Notes under the pieces: generated by a model
The model's database searches: none
What the model was told of the DNA's origin: nothing
Seen by the model: the letters and a program-made list of their open reading frames with translations, nothing else
Program-made: the position numbers and the translations under genes
Shown here: positions 1-8,715 of the stretch, in pieces
How positions within the stretch are numbered: position 1 is the stretch's first letter
Layout of the letters: every line of letters begins with the position of its first letter
DNA from: JADKAV01 sp963732355
Lineage (GTDB): Bacteria > Actinomycetota > Actinomycetes > S36-B12 > UBA10799
DNA length: 64,000 bases
Assembly (NCBI GenBank): GCA_963732355.1
Contig: CAVSZD010000008.1
Span: 1-64,000, forward strand
Reading direction: 5' to 3'

Positions 1-41
1 TCACACGCCGATCCTATTCGTCTGTGTCCGGCGCTCAACCG

Positions 42-124
42 CGCGTTGGGTGGGGTTCGGGTAGTTGGTTGACGCCTGTCGCGCGACGAACGTCAACCAA
101 CTACCCGAGCGTCAACCAACGGCG
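42..124. repeat. Palindromic repeat family A, copy 1
   Basis: Perfect 14-bp inverted arms GTAGTTGGTTGACG (61-74) and CGTCAACCAACTAC (91-104) enclose a 16-base loop. A further half-arm (GTCAACCAAC, 111-120) follows, and a GCGTTGGGTGGGG lead-in precedes. Nearly identical copies lie at 1660-1740 and 9470-9549. The form is that of an intergenic REP-like hairpin. Confidence 0.85.
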
Positions 125-194
125 CCGAGAACCCGCCGCCGCCCACCACTCCACCTCGAACCGTTACGAGCTGGCCTATCGGGCGGAGTCGTGA

Positions 195-644
195 CCACCC
201 CCTGGTGCGTCCGGGGTGGTCTACACGCCCACGTGCGCGGACGTGGGAACTGCGGTGACGTGCACCTCGCAAGGCGCGCCGGCGGCAGTGCTAGCCACGA
301 TGACGGCGGTGAGCAATCCGATCACGGTCGTGCCGCAAGTCACCGGTCCACCGGGCCCGCCCGGTGCCAACGGCCAGGTGGTGCTGGCCGCGGTGTTCGC
401 GCCGGGGACTCTGACCGCGAAAGCCGGCAAGACGTTGACCGCCAAGTACGGCGTGACGAACCCAGCACCCCTGACATTCACCCTCAAAGGCAAGAAGACC
501 CTCACCAAACAGGTCACTGCCAAGGCCGGCACCAACACGCTGAAGCTGAAACTGCCCAAGAACCTCAAAGCAGGCAAGTACACCCTGCGGCTCACCTTCC
601 AAGGGACGGTCAAGGCCTCCGCCAAGGTGAAGGTCACGCGCTGA
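195..644 (+). pseudogene. C-terminal remnant of a secreted collagen-like/Ig-like protein
   Basis: The open frame begins right after a TGA at 192-194, and GTG 216 is the first possible start. It encodes a short Cys-containing stretch, a Gly-Pro-Pro collagen-like motif (GPPGPPGANG) and a Lys-rich beta-sandwich-like tail ending KAGKYTLRLTFQGT. There is no signal peptide, although the composition is that of an exported surface protein, so I read it as the 3' end of a larger gene whose 5' part is lost or frameshifted. The tail resembles in style the Lys-rich C-terminal modules of other exported proteins here. It could instead be a short real gene starting at GTG 216. Bases 645-809 between it and the next gene hold nothing I recognise. 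Confidence 0.45.
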
Positions 645-809
645 TCGCCAACGCGGCGCCCGCACCTGCCAGGTGCCGCTCATGACGCAAACGGGCGAAC
701 GGTTGGCCGTGTGGTCACATGCTCACCTCGAACCGTTTCGAAGTGGCGGATCCAGCTCGCGACCCTCCGAGTTGCTCGCACTGGTTGGCGCCTGGAAGTC
801 GTCGCCGTC

Positions 810-1127
810 CTACAGGCTCAATGCCGCGCGCAGCCCGTCGTCGACGGCGGCCATCGTCCTCGTGCTGAATGCGCACACATCCTCGCGGACCTCGTCGTCC
901 CAGAGTTCGTAGATGTCATCGCACACCGCCTTCCCGCCGAGGCTTTCGTGAGTGGGGATCTCGACGATGCTCGGGATGGTGGGCTTGGGTGAGGTTGTCA
1001 GCCGCACTGCGAGCACACTGGGCAACGCGCGGTTGCGTGCGTTGTTCGACACCACAACGAAGTAGTGGTCAATGGTGAAGCCCACGGGAAGAGCGCGGTA
1101 AACCCGCCCCCGAAACATCGCGCTCAC
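810..1127 (-). CDS. PemK/MazF-type toxin of a type II TA pair
   Basis: A 105-aa protein with the PemK/MazF layout: an N-terminal RGRVYR beta strand, then HYFVVVSNNARN, a central VLAVRLTTSPKPTIPSIVEIP segment, and a C-terminal CDDIYELWDDEV block. Family members are ribosome-independent or ribosome-associated mRNA endoribonucleases neutralised by a co-encoded antitoxin. Its ATG overlaps the stop of the upstream gene by four bases (ATGA), the usual translational coupling of antitoxin then toxin. The length is normal for the family. RNase activity and target site cannot be read from sequence. Confidence 0.8.
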   Translation of the reverse strand: MSAMFRGRVYRALPVGFTIDHYFVVVSNNARNRALPSVLAVRLTTSPKPTIPSIVEIPTHESLGGKAVCDDIYELWDDEVREDVCAFSTRTMAAVDDGLRAALSL

Positions 1128-1435
1128 CTCTCGTCGGCCCAGGAGGGGCGCCGGCGCCTCGACAACCGGCGGCGTGTGGCATCGTCGGCCACCATCTGCT
1201 CGTAGCCTTCGGCTTCCGCGAGTTGCCTCACGGCCGCCAGACCCGCCTCGAACACTGCGTGCAGCAAGACACTCTCGGTGATCTCGGAGCCGTCGGTGAT
1301 GTCCTGGCTCGACAGGCGGGCGAGGGCTCTCTGATAGGGGGTCGCATTCCTCAACAGCGTGAGATCGGCTTCATCCGAAGCGGTCAGTGGAAGGCTCGGG
1401 CGCCTTACGATCGTCTGCTTCATGCGACTGGCCAT
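1124..1435 (-). CDS. Antitoxin partner of the PemK/MazF-like toxin
   Basis: A 103-aa protein with a basic N terminus, a helical middle (ITESVLLHAVFEAGLAAVRQLAEAEGYEQMVADD) and an Arg-rich C terminus. I recognise no named antitoxin family; the assignment rests on size, order and the 4-base overlap with the toxin. Candidate starts are GTG 1453, ATG 1435 and ATG 1423. I prefer 1435 because a TTGTTC -35, a 17-bp spacer and a CACAAT -10 place the transcript start on that ATG, with no ribosome-binding site. Confidence 0.7.
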   Translation of the reverse strand: MASRMKQTIVRRPSLPLTASDEADLTLLRNATPYQRALARLSSQDITDGSEITESVLLHAVFEAGLAAVRQLAEAEGYEQMVADDATRRRLSRRRRPSWADER

Positions 1436-1441
1436 GCAGGA

Positions 1442-1470
1442 ATTGTGCGGCACATTGTGCGGTAGAACAA
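1442..1470 (-). promoter_or_regulatory. Promoter of the PemK/MazF-like TA pair
   Basis: Read on the minus strand: TTGTTC (1470-1465), 17-bp spacer, CACAAT (1447-1442). The -10 ends seven bases before ATG 1435, predicting a leaderless mRNA. Confidence 0.5.
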
Positions 1471-1659
1471 GTTCACGATCCGAACCTAGGGCGGACGCGC
1501 AGGGTTCGCACAGGCCTACCGACGATCTGTGGACAACTCGCGCGCTGTAGTTGGCGGCCCGCCGCCACGAGAGCCGGTACGACGTTGTCAGTGAGCACGG
1601 CGTGACAAACGCGACGCCCTCCGCCGGCGACGAGGCAGTCGCGGGGACTGATCAACTAC

Positions 1660-1740
1660 GCGTTGGGTGGGGCTCGTGCAGTTGGTTGACGCTTGTCGCG
1701 CGACGAACGTCAACCAACTACCCGAGCGTCAACCAACGGC
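1660..1740. repeat. Palindromic repeat family A, copy 2
   Basis: Same element as 42-124, with arms AGTTGGTTGACG and CGTCAACCAACT and the same trailing GTCAACCAACGGC. It lies 20 bp beyond the stop of the M1 peptidase gene, where it could act as a 3' hairpin. The 324 bases from 1436 to 1759 otherwise hold only the TA promoter. Confidence 0.85.
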
Positions 1741-1759
1741 CTCAAGAGCCCGCCCGCCG

Positions 1760-3136
1760 CTACAGCCCGTTCTCAGCTGTCCGATCTGGCCTGCGTGGCT
1801 CGCGCAACCAAACCGTGAAGAACCCGCCCAAATCCTCCCCGCTGACCTGCTCCGCGAGGGTCTCGAAGTCGACCACTTTCGCGGTGCCCCACCTCCGCTG
1901 CTGGGTCCACTGCTGCAGCGCGGTGAAGAAGTCGTCGTCGCCGAGCCGAGCACGCAGCGCCTCGACCGCCATCGCGCCGCGGTCGTACACCGCCCAAGCG
2001 AACAACCGGTTCGGACCGGGGTCGTCGATCCGCAGTTTCCAGAATCTCGCTCCCGCAGCGTGCCGCCGGTATTGCGCCCGCAGCCAGGCTCGTCCGGACA
2101 TCCCCCCGCGGGTTTCGTCGAACCGCACTTCGGCCCACCGCGCGAAACCTTCGTTGAGCCAGATTTCACGCCACCGCTGCGGGGTCACCGAATCGCCGAA
2201 CCACTGGTGCGCCAACTCGTGCACCACCAGCGACCGCGGGCTCGCGACCTGTGTCAGATCCGGGTAGGTGGGTCGGGTCTGCGTCTCCATGGACCAGTCC
2301 TCGTTACGGAATGTGCCGGTGACCAGGCCCCCGACCTGCCCGAACGGGTACGGCCCGAACTGCATCTCCAGCCAGCGCACCAGCCGCGGGGTGGCGCGCA
2401 GCAGCCGCAGGTTCGCGCGTTGCACGGCGGGAGGCAGAGAACGGGAAACCGCGTACGTGGGACTCCATTCCTCCGCGTCGAAGGCCAGCCGGTAGGAGCC
2501 GGCGGCGAACAGCGTCGCGTAGCTGGGCATGGGTTCGTCGGTGCGCCAATGCCAGCGGCTCCAAGCGCCCACGTCGCGGTGCGACACCAACGCGCCATTG
2601 GAGACGAACTGCTGCCCGCGGGGTACTGAACCCACCACGTCGTAGGTGGCCTTGTCCCGCGGGTGGTCGTCGACCGGGAACCACCAGGGCGCGATCCGCG
2701 GCTCCCCTGCTGCGACCTGCTCGCCGTCCTTGCGCATCCACGGGTACGCACCGGTGCGGCCAGCACACCAGGGGTTCCCGTGATACGACACGTCGATGGA
2801 CAACTGCCCGTCCACCGGCACCGGCCGCGGCAGTCGCACCTCCACGACCAAACCCCGGCCGCGCGCGAACTCGGCTGGATTTCCGTTGACCGACACCGAA
2901 TCGGGGTGCAGCGCCAGTTCGAGACGCAAATGCGAGAGGCCCTCTTCAGCCTGCGCGGTCAATAGCGCCCGGCCACGCAGGCGCCCGTCCTCGGGGTCCA
3001 TGCGAACGGAGATGCGGTAATGCTGGACGTCATAGCCCGCGTCTCCCATGCCTGGGAAGTACGGGTCGCTGGCCGCCGGTCCGCCCGCCCCGCCGAGAAG
3101 CAGGACGGCGATCGCGGTCAGCGTGCGGCGTCGCAT
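1760..3136 (-). CDS. Secreted M1-family metallopeptidase (aminopeptidase N-like)
   Basis: 458 aa. Residues 1-22 form a signal peptide (MRRRTLTAIAVLLLGG). The M1 zinc site is complete: HELAH at 306-310 and NEG with Glu329 eighteen residues later, the HEXXH-X18-E signature. The usual GAMEN substrate loop is replaced by RNEDWSMETQT (277-287), a variant of the conserved Met-Glu. The N-terminal half has the beta-saddle characteristic of the family. At 458 aa it is about half the length of PepN and lacks the C-terminal HEAT-like domain, as in small exported actinobacterial M1 enzymes. The start lies 9 bp after the stop of the NlpC/P60 gene, so the two probably form an operon. Role: extracellular peptide trimming; substrate unknown. 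Confidence 0.88.
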   Translation of the reverse strand: MRRRTLTAIAVLLLGGAGGPAASDPYFPGMGDAGYDVQHYRISVRMDPEDGRLRGRALLTAQAEEGLSHLRLELALHPDSVSVNGNPAEFARGRGLVVEVRLPRPVPVDGQLSIDVSYHGNPWCAGRTGAYPWMRKDGEQVAAGEPRIAPWWFPVDDHPRDKATYDVVGSVPRGQQFVSNGALVSHRDVGAWSRWHWRTDEPMPSYATLFAAGSYRLAFDAEEWSPTYAVSRSLPPAVQRANLRLLRATPRLVRWLEMQFGPYPFGQVGGLVTGTFRNEDWSMETQTRPTYPDLTQVASPRSLVVHELAHQWFGDSVTPQRWREIWLNEGFARWAEVRFDETRGGMSGRAWLRAQYRRHAAGARFWKLRIDDPGPNRLFAWAVYDRGAMAVEALRARLGDDDFFTALQQWTQQRRWGTAKVVDFETLAEQVSGEDLGGFFTVWLREPRRPDRTAENGL

Positions 3137-3145
3137 CCGCGCTGG

Positions 3146-4303
3146 TCAGCCCCCAAGCAAGTGCGACCACGGACCTTCGCCACCGGCCCGCTCGATCGCT
3201 GCCGGGTCGATGGGAACGCCGCGCACGCCAGTGTCGGGAACGGGAACGCCGCGCTCCACGCGGTAGACGTCGGCGCCGACTTTGAGCAGGGTGCCATCGG
3301 CGGGGACGTTGCGCACGTGGGACCACTCGTTGAGCCCACTCGCCTGGTCGAGCGCTTCTTGCGCAACCTCGACCACCGTGGGCTTGGGCCGCTGTTCCTT
3401 CCACCACGCCTTCGTCATGTGGATCGGAGCGCCACCGGCGAACACGTACCGCTCGCCGCTAGACGTGATCACGATCGTCCCGTCCGCGGGCTTGTCGCCC
3501 AACATCTCAAGCGCGGGCGCCGCGACCCGGACCGCATCCTTGGTGCCGTCCGGCATGAACACCGGAGCGCCGCCGGCAACCACGAACGTCTCCTTGCCAA
3601 CGCGCAGGTGCGTGCCATCCGCCGGCAGCATCGGCAGCTCAGCGAACTCGGCGTCAGTCAACTTCCGCGCCTCGCCGTCCGACGTCGAAACCATAGGGGC
3701 GCCACCGGCAATGCGGTACACCTGCCCGTCGTGGCGGACGAGGTCGCCGTCCTTGAGCGGGTCGGGACGCGTGATCGGCTCGGGGATGCTGATCGGAGGC
3801 GGGGTCTTCGACGTCAGACCGACATACCGACGCGGGATGAATGTGCCGTAGCCGGGCCAGTACGGATACGGGATCTGGCTCAAGTGCGCCCCGCCCGACG
3901 GGCTCTCCTCATAGGCGTAGTACTCGGTCTTAGCGGCATCCGCCCACCCCGCGAACAGCACCACGTGACCGCTGGTACCGGGCAACGGGTTGTTCAAGAT
4001 GTCGCCTGGCTCGAGAGCATCCTTGGCGATCGGGTAGGAGACGCTCGGCAGCGTCACGGTCGTGTACGACGAACCCAAACCCCAGGCCATCGACACGTAG
4101 CCGGAGCAGTCGGTTCGGTAGGTGCCGTACTCGTTGGTGAAGTAGTTGCTGCCGCTGTAGCCCACATCCGCCGCGACCCAACTGCGCGCGCGCTCGATCA
4201 TGTCGGGGCCGGTCTGTGCCTGGGCGGATGCCGGAACGAGCAGGCCGACGAGGACTGCGATCGCAGTAGCGATCCCGGTCACGCTGAATCGACGGGCCTT
4301 CAC
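3146..4303 (-). CDS. Secreted NlpC/P60-like cysteine peptidase with AGGAP repeats
   Basis: 385 aa from GTG 4303 (the frame is open to 4321). Signal peptide KARRFSVTGIATAIAVLVG...ASAQA. An NlpC/P60-type core carries DCSGYVSMAWG (catalytic Cys about residue 66) and GHVVLFAG (His about 113), followed by an acidic/polar candidate third residue near YAYEES. The C-terminal half repeats a PADGT...V.AGGAP motif four to five times, a pattern seen in actinobacterial cell-surface proteins and perhaps a wall- or sugar-binding module. Family members cut peptidoglycan stem peptides. I chose 4303 because a TACCCT box sits exactly at -12 to -7. Probably co-transcribed with the M1 peptidase. Confidence 0.75.
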   Translation of the reverse strand: MKARRFSVTGIATAIAVLVGLLVPASAQAQTGPDMIERARSWVAADVGYSGSNYFTNEYGTYRTDCSGYVSMAWGLGSSYTTVTLPSVSYPIAKDALEPGDILNNPLPGTSGHVVLFAGWADAAKTEYYAYEESPSGGAHLSQIPYPYWPGYGTFIPRRYVGLTSKTPPPISIPEPITRPDPLKDGDLVRHDGQVYRIAGGAPMVSTSDGEARKLTDAEFAELPMLPADGTHLRVGKETFVVAGGAPVFMPDGTKDAVRVAAPALEMLGDKPADGTIVITSSGERYVFAGGAPIHMTKAWWKEQRPKPTVVEVAQEALDQASGLNEWSHVRNVPADGTLLKVGADVYRVERGVPVPDTGVRGVPIDPAAIERAGGEGPWSHLLGG

Positions 4304-4309
4304 ACTTCC

Positions 4310-4315
4310 AGGGTA
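4310..4315 (-). promoter_or_regulatory. Candidate leaderless -10 box of the NlpC/P60 gene
   Basis: TACCCT on the minus strand, with its last T seven bases before GTG 4303. No clear -35 was seen. Confidence 0.35.
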
Positions 4316-4459
4316 GGTCACGCGCTCGGGCGTATCCTCCGCCGCAAGGATGGCCCGCGCGCAAACGGGTGAATGTGGGTCCGCTCGGGTTGACTGAAAC
4401 GCCGAACCTCAACTCCGCAATCAGCGACGGCGCCCAAGAGCTTGGTGCCTCCCGACGGC

Positions 4460-4500
4460 AATGTGGGAAACCGACAACTTAGTTGCCTGTCTGCCACATC
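4460..4500. repeat. Palindromic repeat family B, copy 1
   Basis: Imperfect hairpin: ATGTGG ... CCACAT outer arms with a CAACTTAGTTG inner palindrome. It is followed by CTTGCCGCC and a second copy. Confidence 0.8.
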
Positions 4501-4521
4501 CCTTGCCGCCGCCCTCCCGAG

Positions 4522-4562
4522 CATGTGGGAAACCGACAATTCAGTTGCCTGTCTGCCACATT
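4522..4562. repeat. Palindromic repeat family B, copy 2
   Basis: CATGTGG ... CCACATT arms around CAATTCAGTTG. It lies 21 bp from copy 1 in the same orientation, forming a doublet downstream of the 445-aa secreted gene. Confidence 0.8.
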
Positions 4563-4643
4563 CGTTGCCGCCGCAAAGGACACCGGCACCGCCGTGACGC
4601 CCCGGTTCACGGAGGGTCGAGGCGGTCCACTCTTGCGAATCAT

Positions 4644-5981
4644 CTACTTCACCTTGAATCTCTCGCTGGTCGCCGGGCTCGTCCCCCCGTTGCCCAGGGC
4701 TCTGGCCTCCACAACGTACTTGCCCTTCTTGAGCTTGCCTGAGGTGAAGGCCGGCTTGGAGACCTGCTTCCAGGCCCCCCTCTTGCCCTTCGCCGGTGAG
4801 AGCCTCACCTGGTAGGCCTGGGCGCCGGTCACTGACTGCCACGTCACGCGTGCCTTGCCCTTCTTCACCTCCACCTTGATCTTGCTGGGCGCCGTCAGCG
4901 GGGCTGGAGCTGCGGGCGGAGGTGGAGTTGCAGGCGGAGGTGCCACGGGTGCTGGGACCTGTACCGGGGGTGGGTTGGTCCCACCGCCACCAGGCGGTTG
5001 CGGCGGAGCCAGAAGTACCAACGCTGCGTTGACTCCCGTCCGCTTCTCCTTCGTCCCGAGCGAGATGGTGTCAGCCGAGGTGAAAGAGGTCTTGTTGTTC
5101 CACCACTGGTTGGCGTATTCCTGGCCGCCGTAATAGTTGGCCCAGAAGGCCACCTTGTAATCGCCGGGCGGGAGTGCGGTGGTCGTGTACTCGCCCTGCG
5201 GGCCGGTCCACACGGTGAGAAGCCGGTCACCGTCGACATCGAACACGCTGACAGCGATGCCGGCGACTGGCCCGTTGTTGCCGGTCACCACCCCACTTAT
5301 GGTTGCGCCCTTCTCCAGTTCTACGTTCGCGGTGACGTTCGCACCATTGGGGACCGGCACCACGGTGGCGTTGGTGTAGTCCGCCTTGTCGTCGTACCAC
5401 TCGCTGAGCAGGTCGAGTCGACTGCTGCCGGGGATGACTTCGAGACGGTAGTCCTCGTCCTCCACCCCAGCCATACTGTAGGCGCCGGTGCTGTCGGTCA
5501 CTGCGGATCTGGGGTAGAAGCCCTCGCTCAGGTAGGCGCGCACCATCGCACCCACGACGGGGTCGCCCTGCTCGTCGGTGACCACACCCGCCAAGGTGCC
5601 GCCCGGCCGCAGCGTCGCGTCCGCGACCTGCTCGGCGCCTGACGCCAGCGTGATCGGGTCGGCGTCCGCTCTGCGTGACGCTCCGTTCCACCACTGGCGG
5701 GCGTAGTCCTCGGATTTGGCGTCAAAAAGGACCTGGTAGGTGCCGGCGGGCAAATCCCCGACGAAGTACTCGCCGAACTCGTCGCTGCAGGCCAGACCCG
5801 CCACCACGTCAGTTGTGCCCTCGTACACCGTCACGCAAGTCTCAACCCGACCGCCAACGCCATCGACCACAGTTCCTCGGATGCTGGCCGTGCCCCCGGC
5901 AGCCTGGGCCGAGCCGTGGGTGAGCATCCCTAGCGCGAGAACCAAGATGGCGATGAAGAGTGTGGTTGGTCGGCGCTTCAT
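4644..5981 (-). CDS. Secreted protein with three carboxypeptidase-regulatory-like repeats and an FnIII-like tail
   Basis: 445 aa. The signal peptide (1-27) ends SAQA. Three beta-sandwich repeats start near 31, 128 and 224, each of the form (S)GVVTD..G.PV.G..V....(G)EY...LP.G.Y.V.F, followed by a W(Y/W)(D/N)(D/N)K motif typical of CarboxypepD_reg/SdrD-like folds. A Pro-rich linker (about 330-360) leads to an ~80-aa Lys-rich FnIII-like domain (SKIKVEVKKGKARVTW ... SGKLKKGKYVVEARA) shared with the genes at 6393 and 25435. A GGGGAGAATGCC ribosome-binding site precedes the ATG. It is a shortened paralogue of the C-terminal third of the 1,580-aa protein. Probably structural or adhesive. The 411 bases upstream (5982-6392) hold no gene I can support. 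Confidence 0.8.
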   Translation of the reverse strand: MKRRPTTLFIAILVLALGMLTHGSAQAAGGTASIRGTVVDGVGGRVETCVTVYEGTTDVVAGLACSDEFGEYFVGDLPAGTYQVLFDAKSEDYARQWWNGASRRADADPITLASGAEQVADATLRPGGTLAGVVTDEQGDPVVGAMVRAYLSEGFYPRSAVTDSTGAYSMAGVEDEDYRLEVIPGSSRLDLLSEWYDDKADYTNATVVPVPNGANVTANVELEKGATISGVVTGNNGPVAGIAVSVFDVDGDRLLTVWTGPQGEYTTTALPPGDYKVAFWANYYGGQEYANQWWNNKTSFTSADTISLGTKEKRTGVNAALVLLAPPQPPGGGGTNPPPVQVPAPVAPPPATPPPPAAPAPLTAPSKIKVEVKKGKARVTWQSVTGAQAYQVRLSPAKGKRGAWKQVSKPAFTSGKLKKGKYVVEARALGNGGTSPATSERFKVK

Positions 5982-6392
5982 GGCATTCTCCCCGTTCTCC
6001 TGCGACCTGAGGCCGCAAGTGAGGCGACGCTAGCAAGGGGAAGATCAACGTGGAAGGGCCCCGGACCAGGACGAGCCGAAGGGATGAGGGGCTCTCGGAT
6101 GTGTGAGCGTCGCACGCGACCCCTCGCACACCAACACCACGGACTCGCCGCCGTTGGATGCGCGCCTTAACACGCCTGGCCGAAGTCCCACTTCGCCACG
6201 TTCAACGTCGGCTGGCCAGTATCAAGTTGGATGCCGGGTCGACCACGTAAGTGAGTTCGCTGGGATGTCACATGCGGACGCACACGGCTCTCCTCCAGCG
6301 GTCATCGCCGTGCCGGAGTCCCCTAGCCCGAAGTCACCAGAGTCGCCGGAGAAGAGCCCCCGTTGTGATGCCGAGCAGGCTCTTGCGGATCG

Positions 6393-7271
6393 TTACTTGA
6401 CCGTGAATCTCTGCATGGTCGCTGGACTCTTGCCGCTGCTACCCACAGCCCGCGCATTGACGACGTACTTGCCGTCCTTGAGCTTGCCGGAGGTGTAGGC
6501 GGGCTTGGCGACCTGCTTCCACGCCCCCTTCTTCCCCTTGGCGGGCGACAACCGCACCTGGTAATTCTGCGCATCGGCCACGGGCTTCCAGGTCACTCGC
6601 GCTTTGCCGTTCTTGACCGTCACCTTGACCTTCGTGGGGGCCGTAAGTGGAGCCGTTGTGGTCGGTGACGTGGGTGGTACTGGTGCGGTGGGTTGCGCTG
6701 CATCACGGCGAAGGTCGTAGGTCAGTGTGTACGTGTCGCTGGGCGATGTGAAGACCGTCGTACCCCGACGGATGTTCGGATCAGGATCTTCGTCGTTGAG
6801 AGTCAGCGCTTTGCCACCTGAGCCGGCGGGGACGGTGATGCCCACCGACCAGTTCATAGATCCCGGGGGGCAAGGATCTGGGAACTCGACGAAGAATCCC
6901 AGGTTGTAGACGGTTGAGTCCGTGATCCCCAGTCGAAGGTTCTGAACCGGCTCGTTCGTCAGGGTCCATCCGCTCGTGCCACAACCGGCCTTGGTCCACG
7001 AGCCGGAGCCGGAGGCTGTGCCGACGTGGTTCGACCAGGCCGGGGAGATCGATGGACCGGTGTTCCCGCCGGTGATCGTGTAGACCACTTGGCCCTTCTG
7101 TTCGCCACCGTCGTCAAACGTCTCTCGCCACTGCGCTGTGATTGTGCCGGTCCACGGGTATGTGGTCTGCTTGTCGATGGTGAGCGAGCCCGCCGTGGCA
7201 GGGCTGCCCGCTGAAGCGATGCCGGCTATTGCGATGAGAAGTGCGCCTGCACGCAGTCCGCGCCTTTGCAT
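6393..7271 (-). CDS. Secreted protein with FnIII-like C-terminal module
   Basis: 292 aa from ATG 7271, preceded by AAGGGGGACC. The open frame runs on to 7853, but that extension would be encoded by repeat family B. Signal peptide MQRRGLRAGALLIAIAGIAS...ATA. The ~170-aa N-terminal domain is of unknown family, with several Trp and Cys residues (KAGCGTSGWTL, PDPCPPGSMNW) suggesting a disulphide-bonded beta domain. A Pro/Thr linker follows, then the FnIII-like module ending SPATMQRFTVK, nearly identical to that of the 445-aa protein. Function unknown; likely exported. Confidence 0.7.
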   Translation of the reverse strand: MQRRGLRAGALLIAIAGIASAGSPATAGSLTIDKQTTYPWTGTITAQWRETFDDGGEQKGQVVYTITGGNTGPSISPAWSNHVGTASGSGSWTKAGCGTSGWTLTNEPVQNLRLGITDSTVYNLGFFVEFPDPCPPGSMNWSVGITVPAGSGGKALTLNDEDPDPNIRRGTTVFTSPSDTYTLTYDLRRDAAQPTAPVPPTSPTTTAPLTAPTKVKVTVKNGKARVTWKPVADAQNYQVRLSPAKGKKGAWKQVAKPAYTSGKLKDGKYVVNARAVGSSGKSPATMQRFTVK

Positions 7272-7405
7272 GGTGGTCCCCCTTGGACTGCTGCCGACCG
7301 TGACCTGAAGGATGACACACCGATCATGGCCGAGACAGACCTTGTTGGAGGATCGTCCTATCGGTTGATGAGTCCGCTCTGGCTCTGGTTGGGACTCCCG
7401 AGGGC

Positions 7406-7446
7406 AATGTGGGAAACCGGCAACTCTGTTGCCTGTCTGCCACATC
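7406..7446. repeat. Palindromic repeat family B, copy 3
   Basis: AATGTGG ... CCACATC arms with GCAACTCTGTTGC at the centre. First half of a doublet arranged as at 4460-4562. Confidence 0.8.
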
Positions 7447-7467
7447 CCCTGCCGCCGCTCTCCCGAG

Positions 7468-7507
7468 CATGTGGGAAATCGACAACTTAGTTGCCTGTCT
7501 GCCACAT
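7468..7507. repeat. Palindromic repeat family B, copy 4
   Basis: CATGTGG ... CCACATC arms around CAACTTAGTTG, second half of the doublet. It is followed, as at 4563, by GCCGCCGCAAAGGACACCGG, so the doublet and its flank were copied as one block. Confidence 0.8.
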
Positions 7508-7554
7508 CCCCTGCCGCCGCAAAGGACACCGGCACCGCCGTAACAGCGCGTACG

Positions 7555-7814
7555 TCAGAACGTAGTGGCGAAGGTGTGACCCCCGGCGACCGCGACCGGG
7601 GCGTACTCACTGGCCTGGCCATCGTCGCCGTCGCCGATCTGCGCGAACGCGTCAGAGTCCCAGCACCACGCCTGTCCGGTCGTATCGAGACCACACGTGT
7701 GGGACAGCCCAGCGGCGAGGTGAGTGAATGTGCGCCCGGAGGCCACTGCCGCTGGTGCGTACTGGTCGGCCTGGCCGTCGTTGCCGTCGCCGACCTGCCC
7801 GGCGAAGTCGAAGC
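7555..7814 (-). pseudogene. Out-of-frame 3' end of the RCC1-repeat gene
   Basis: This frame continues the RCC1-like repeats of the gene at 7652-8599 after a one-base shift: it reads SGRTFTHLAAGLSHTCGLDTTGQAWCW and ends with a natural stop at 7555. Removing one C from the C5 run at 7814-7818 (paralogous repeats have C4) joins the frames into a protein of about 347 aa. Confidence 0.7.
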
Positions 7815-8599
7815 CCCCAGCACCACGCGGCGCCCGCCGTATCGATGCCGCACGTGTGGAGCGCGCCTGCGCGCAGATGACTGAAAGTCAGGCCCCCGGC
7901 CACCGCCACGGGGGAGAACTCGGCCCCCTGGCCGTCATCACCGTCGCCCAAACCACCGAAGAAGTCGAAGCCCCAGCACCAGGCCTTGCCCGCCATGGCG
8001 ATTCCGCAGGTGTGGGAGGAGCCGGCTGTCAGATGCTTGAACGTGTGACCGCCATCGACTGCCACCGGCGAGTACTCCGAAGCCTGCCCGTCGTTGCCGT
8101 CGCCGACCTGCCCGGCGAAGTCGAAGCCCCAACACCAGGCCTTGCCGGTGGTGTCGATCGCGCACGAGTGGAACCCGCCTGAGGCCAGTGTGGCCGGGTT
8201 GAGCTTGGGCTTCGGCGGTGGCTGCGGGGGTGGTGGCACGGGGGTCGGCGGCGGAGTTGGGCTGGGGAAGCTGACCTGGACCTGGGCGGTCCTGCCCTTG
8301 CGGACCCTGACTTTGGCTGGCTGAACGGTGGCCCCGGGGGCGGTGATGCGGTAGCGGCCGGGCTTGACGCGGAACGTCTTGGAGGTCGCGGCGGTCTTGC
8401 GGTACTTCTTGCGCGAGACCGTGTAGGAACCGGTGCCGGTCAGTTTGACCTTGATGCGGCCCTTGCTGGCCTTCTTCTTCGCCACGGTCTCGGCGCTGCG
8501 CGTGGTGCCCTGCGTCGGGGTGGCGGCTGCTGCCGAGGGTAGAAGACCCAGCCCCATCCCCAGCCCCAGGACCGCAACCGCGGTCAACGCCGATCGCAT
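7652..8599 (-). CDS. Secreted RCC1-repeat (regulator of chromosome condensation-like) protein, frameshifted
   Basis: The start is ATG 8599, behind a perfect GGGAGG at -7. Signal peptide MRSALTAVAVLGLGMGLGLL...AAAA; a Lys/Arg-rich beta domain (GRIKVKLTGTGSYTVSRKKYRKT ...); a Pro-rich linker; then RCC1-like blades of about 43 aa, each (G.)HSCAIDTTGKAWCWG..F.GQ.GDG.DGQ..E..PVAV.GG. Two and a half blades are in frame. The sequence then turns to low-complexity Arg text because of an extra C at 7814-7818, and the fourth blade lies in another frame. RCC1 propellers are interaction scaffolds; here it is presumably extracellular. Real mutation, phase variation and assembly error are all possible. Confidence 0.75.
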   Translation of the reverse strand: MRSALTAVAVLGLGMGLGLLPSAAAATPTQGTTRSAETVAKKKASKGRIKVKLTGTGSYTVSRKKYRKTAATSKTFRVKPGRYRITAPGATVQPAKVRVRKGRTAQVQVSFPSPTPPPTPVPPPPQPPPKPKLNPATLASGGFHSCAIDTTGKAWCWGFDFAGQVGDGNDGQASEYSPVAVDGGHTFKHLTAGSSHTCGIAMAGKAWCWGFDFFGGLGDGDDGQGAEFSPVAVAGGLTFSHLRAGALHTCGIDTAGAAWCWGLRLRRAGRRRQRRPGRPVRTSGSGLRAHIHSPRRWAVPHVWSRYDRTGVVLGL

Positions 8600-8715
8600 G
8601 TCGTGCCTCCCATGTGGATCCGGCCGACAGGGGGACGGCAGCAGTGCCGCGTCGTCGCGGCAATGGTCCGAAAGGGCAGACTCGGCCGTTCCGCTCCGCT
8701 CGAGCCGTTGGGCGC

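Noticed and set aside
3020..4372. A 450-codon plus-strand frame antisense to the M1 and NlpC/P60 genes
   Set aside because: Shadow composition; the minus-strand frames contain complete HEXXH and DCSG motifs.
4318..5694. Several 65-215-codon frames on both strands around the 445-aa gene
   Set aside because: Frame shadows; none has a start signal or recognisable motif.
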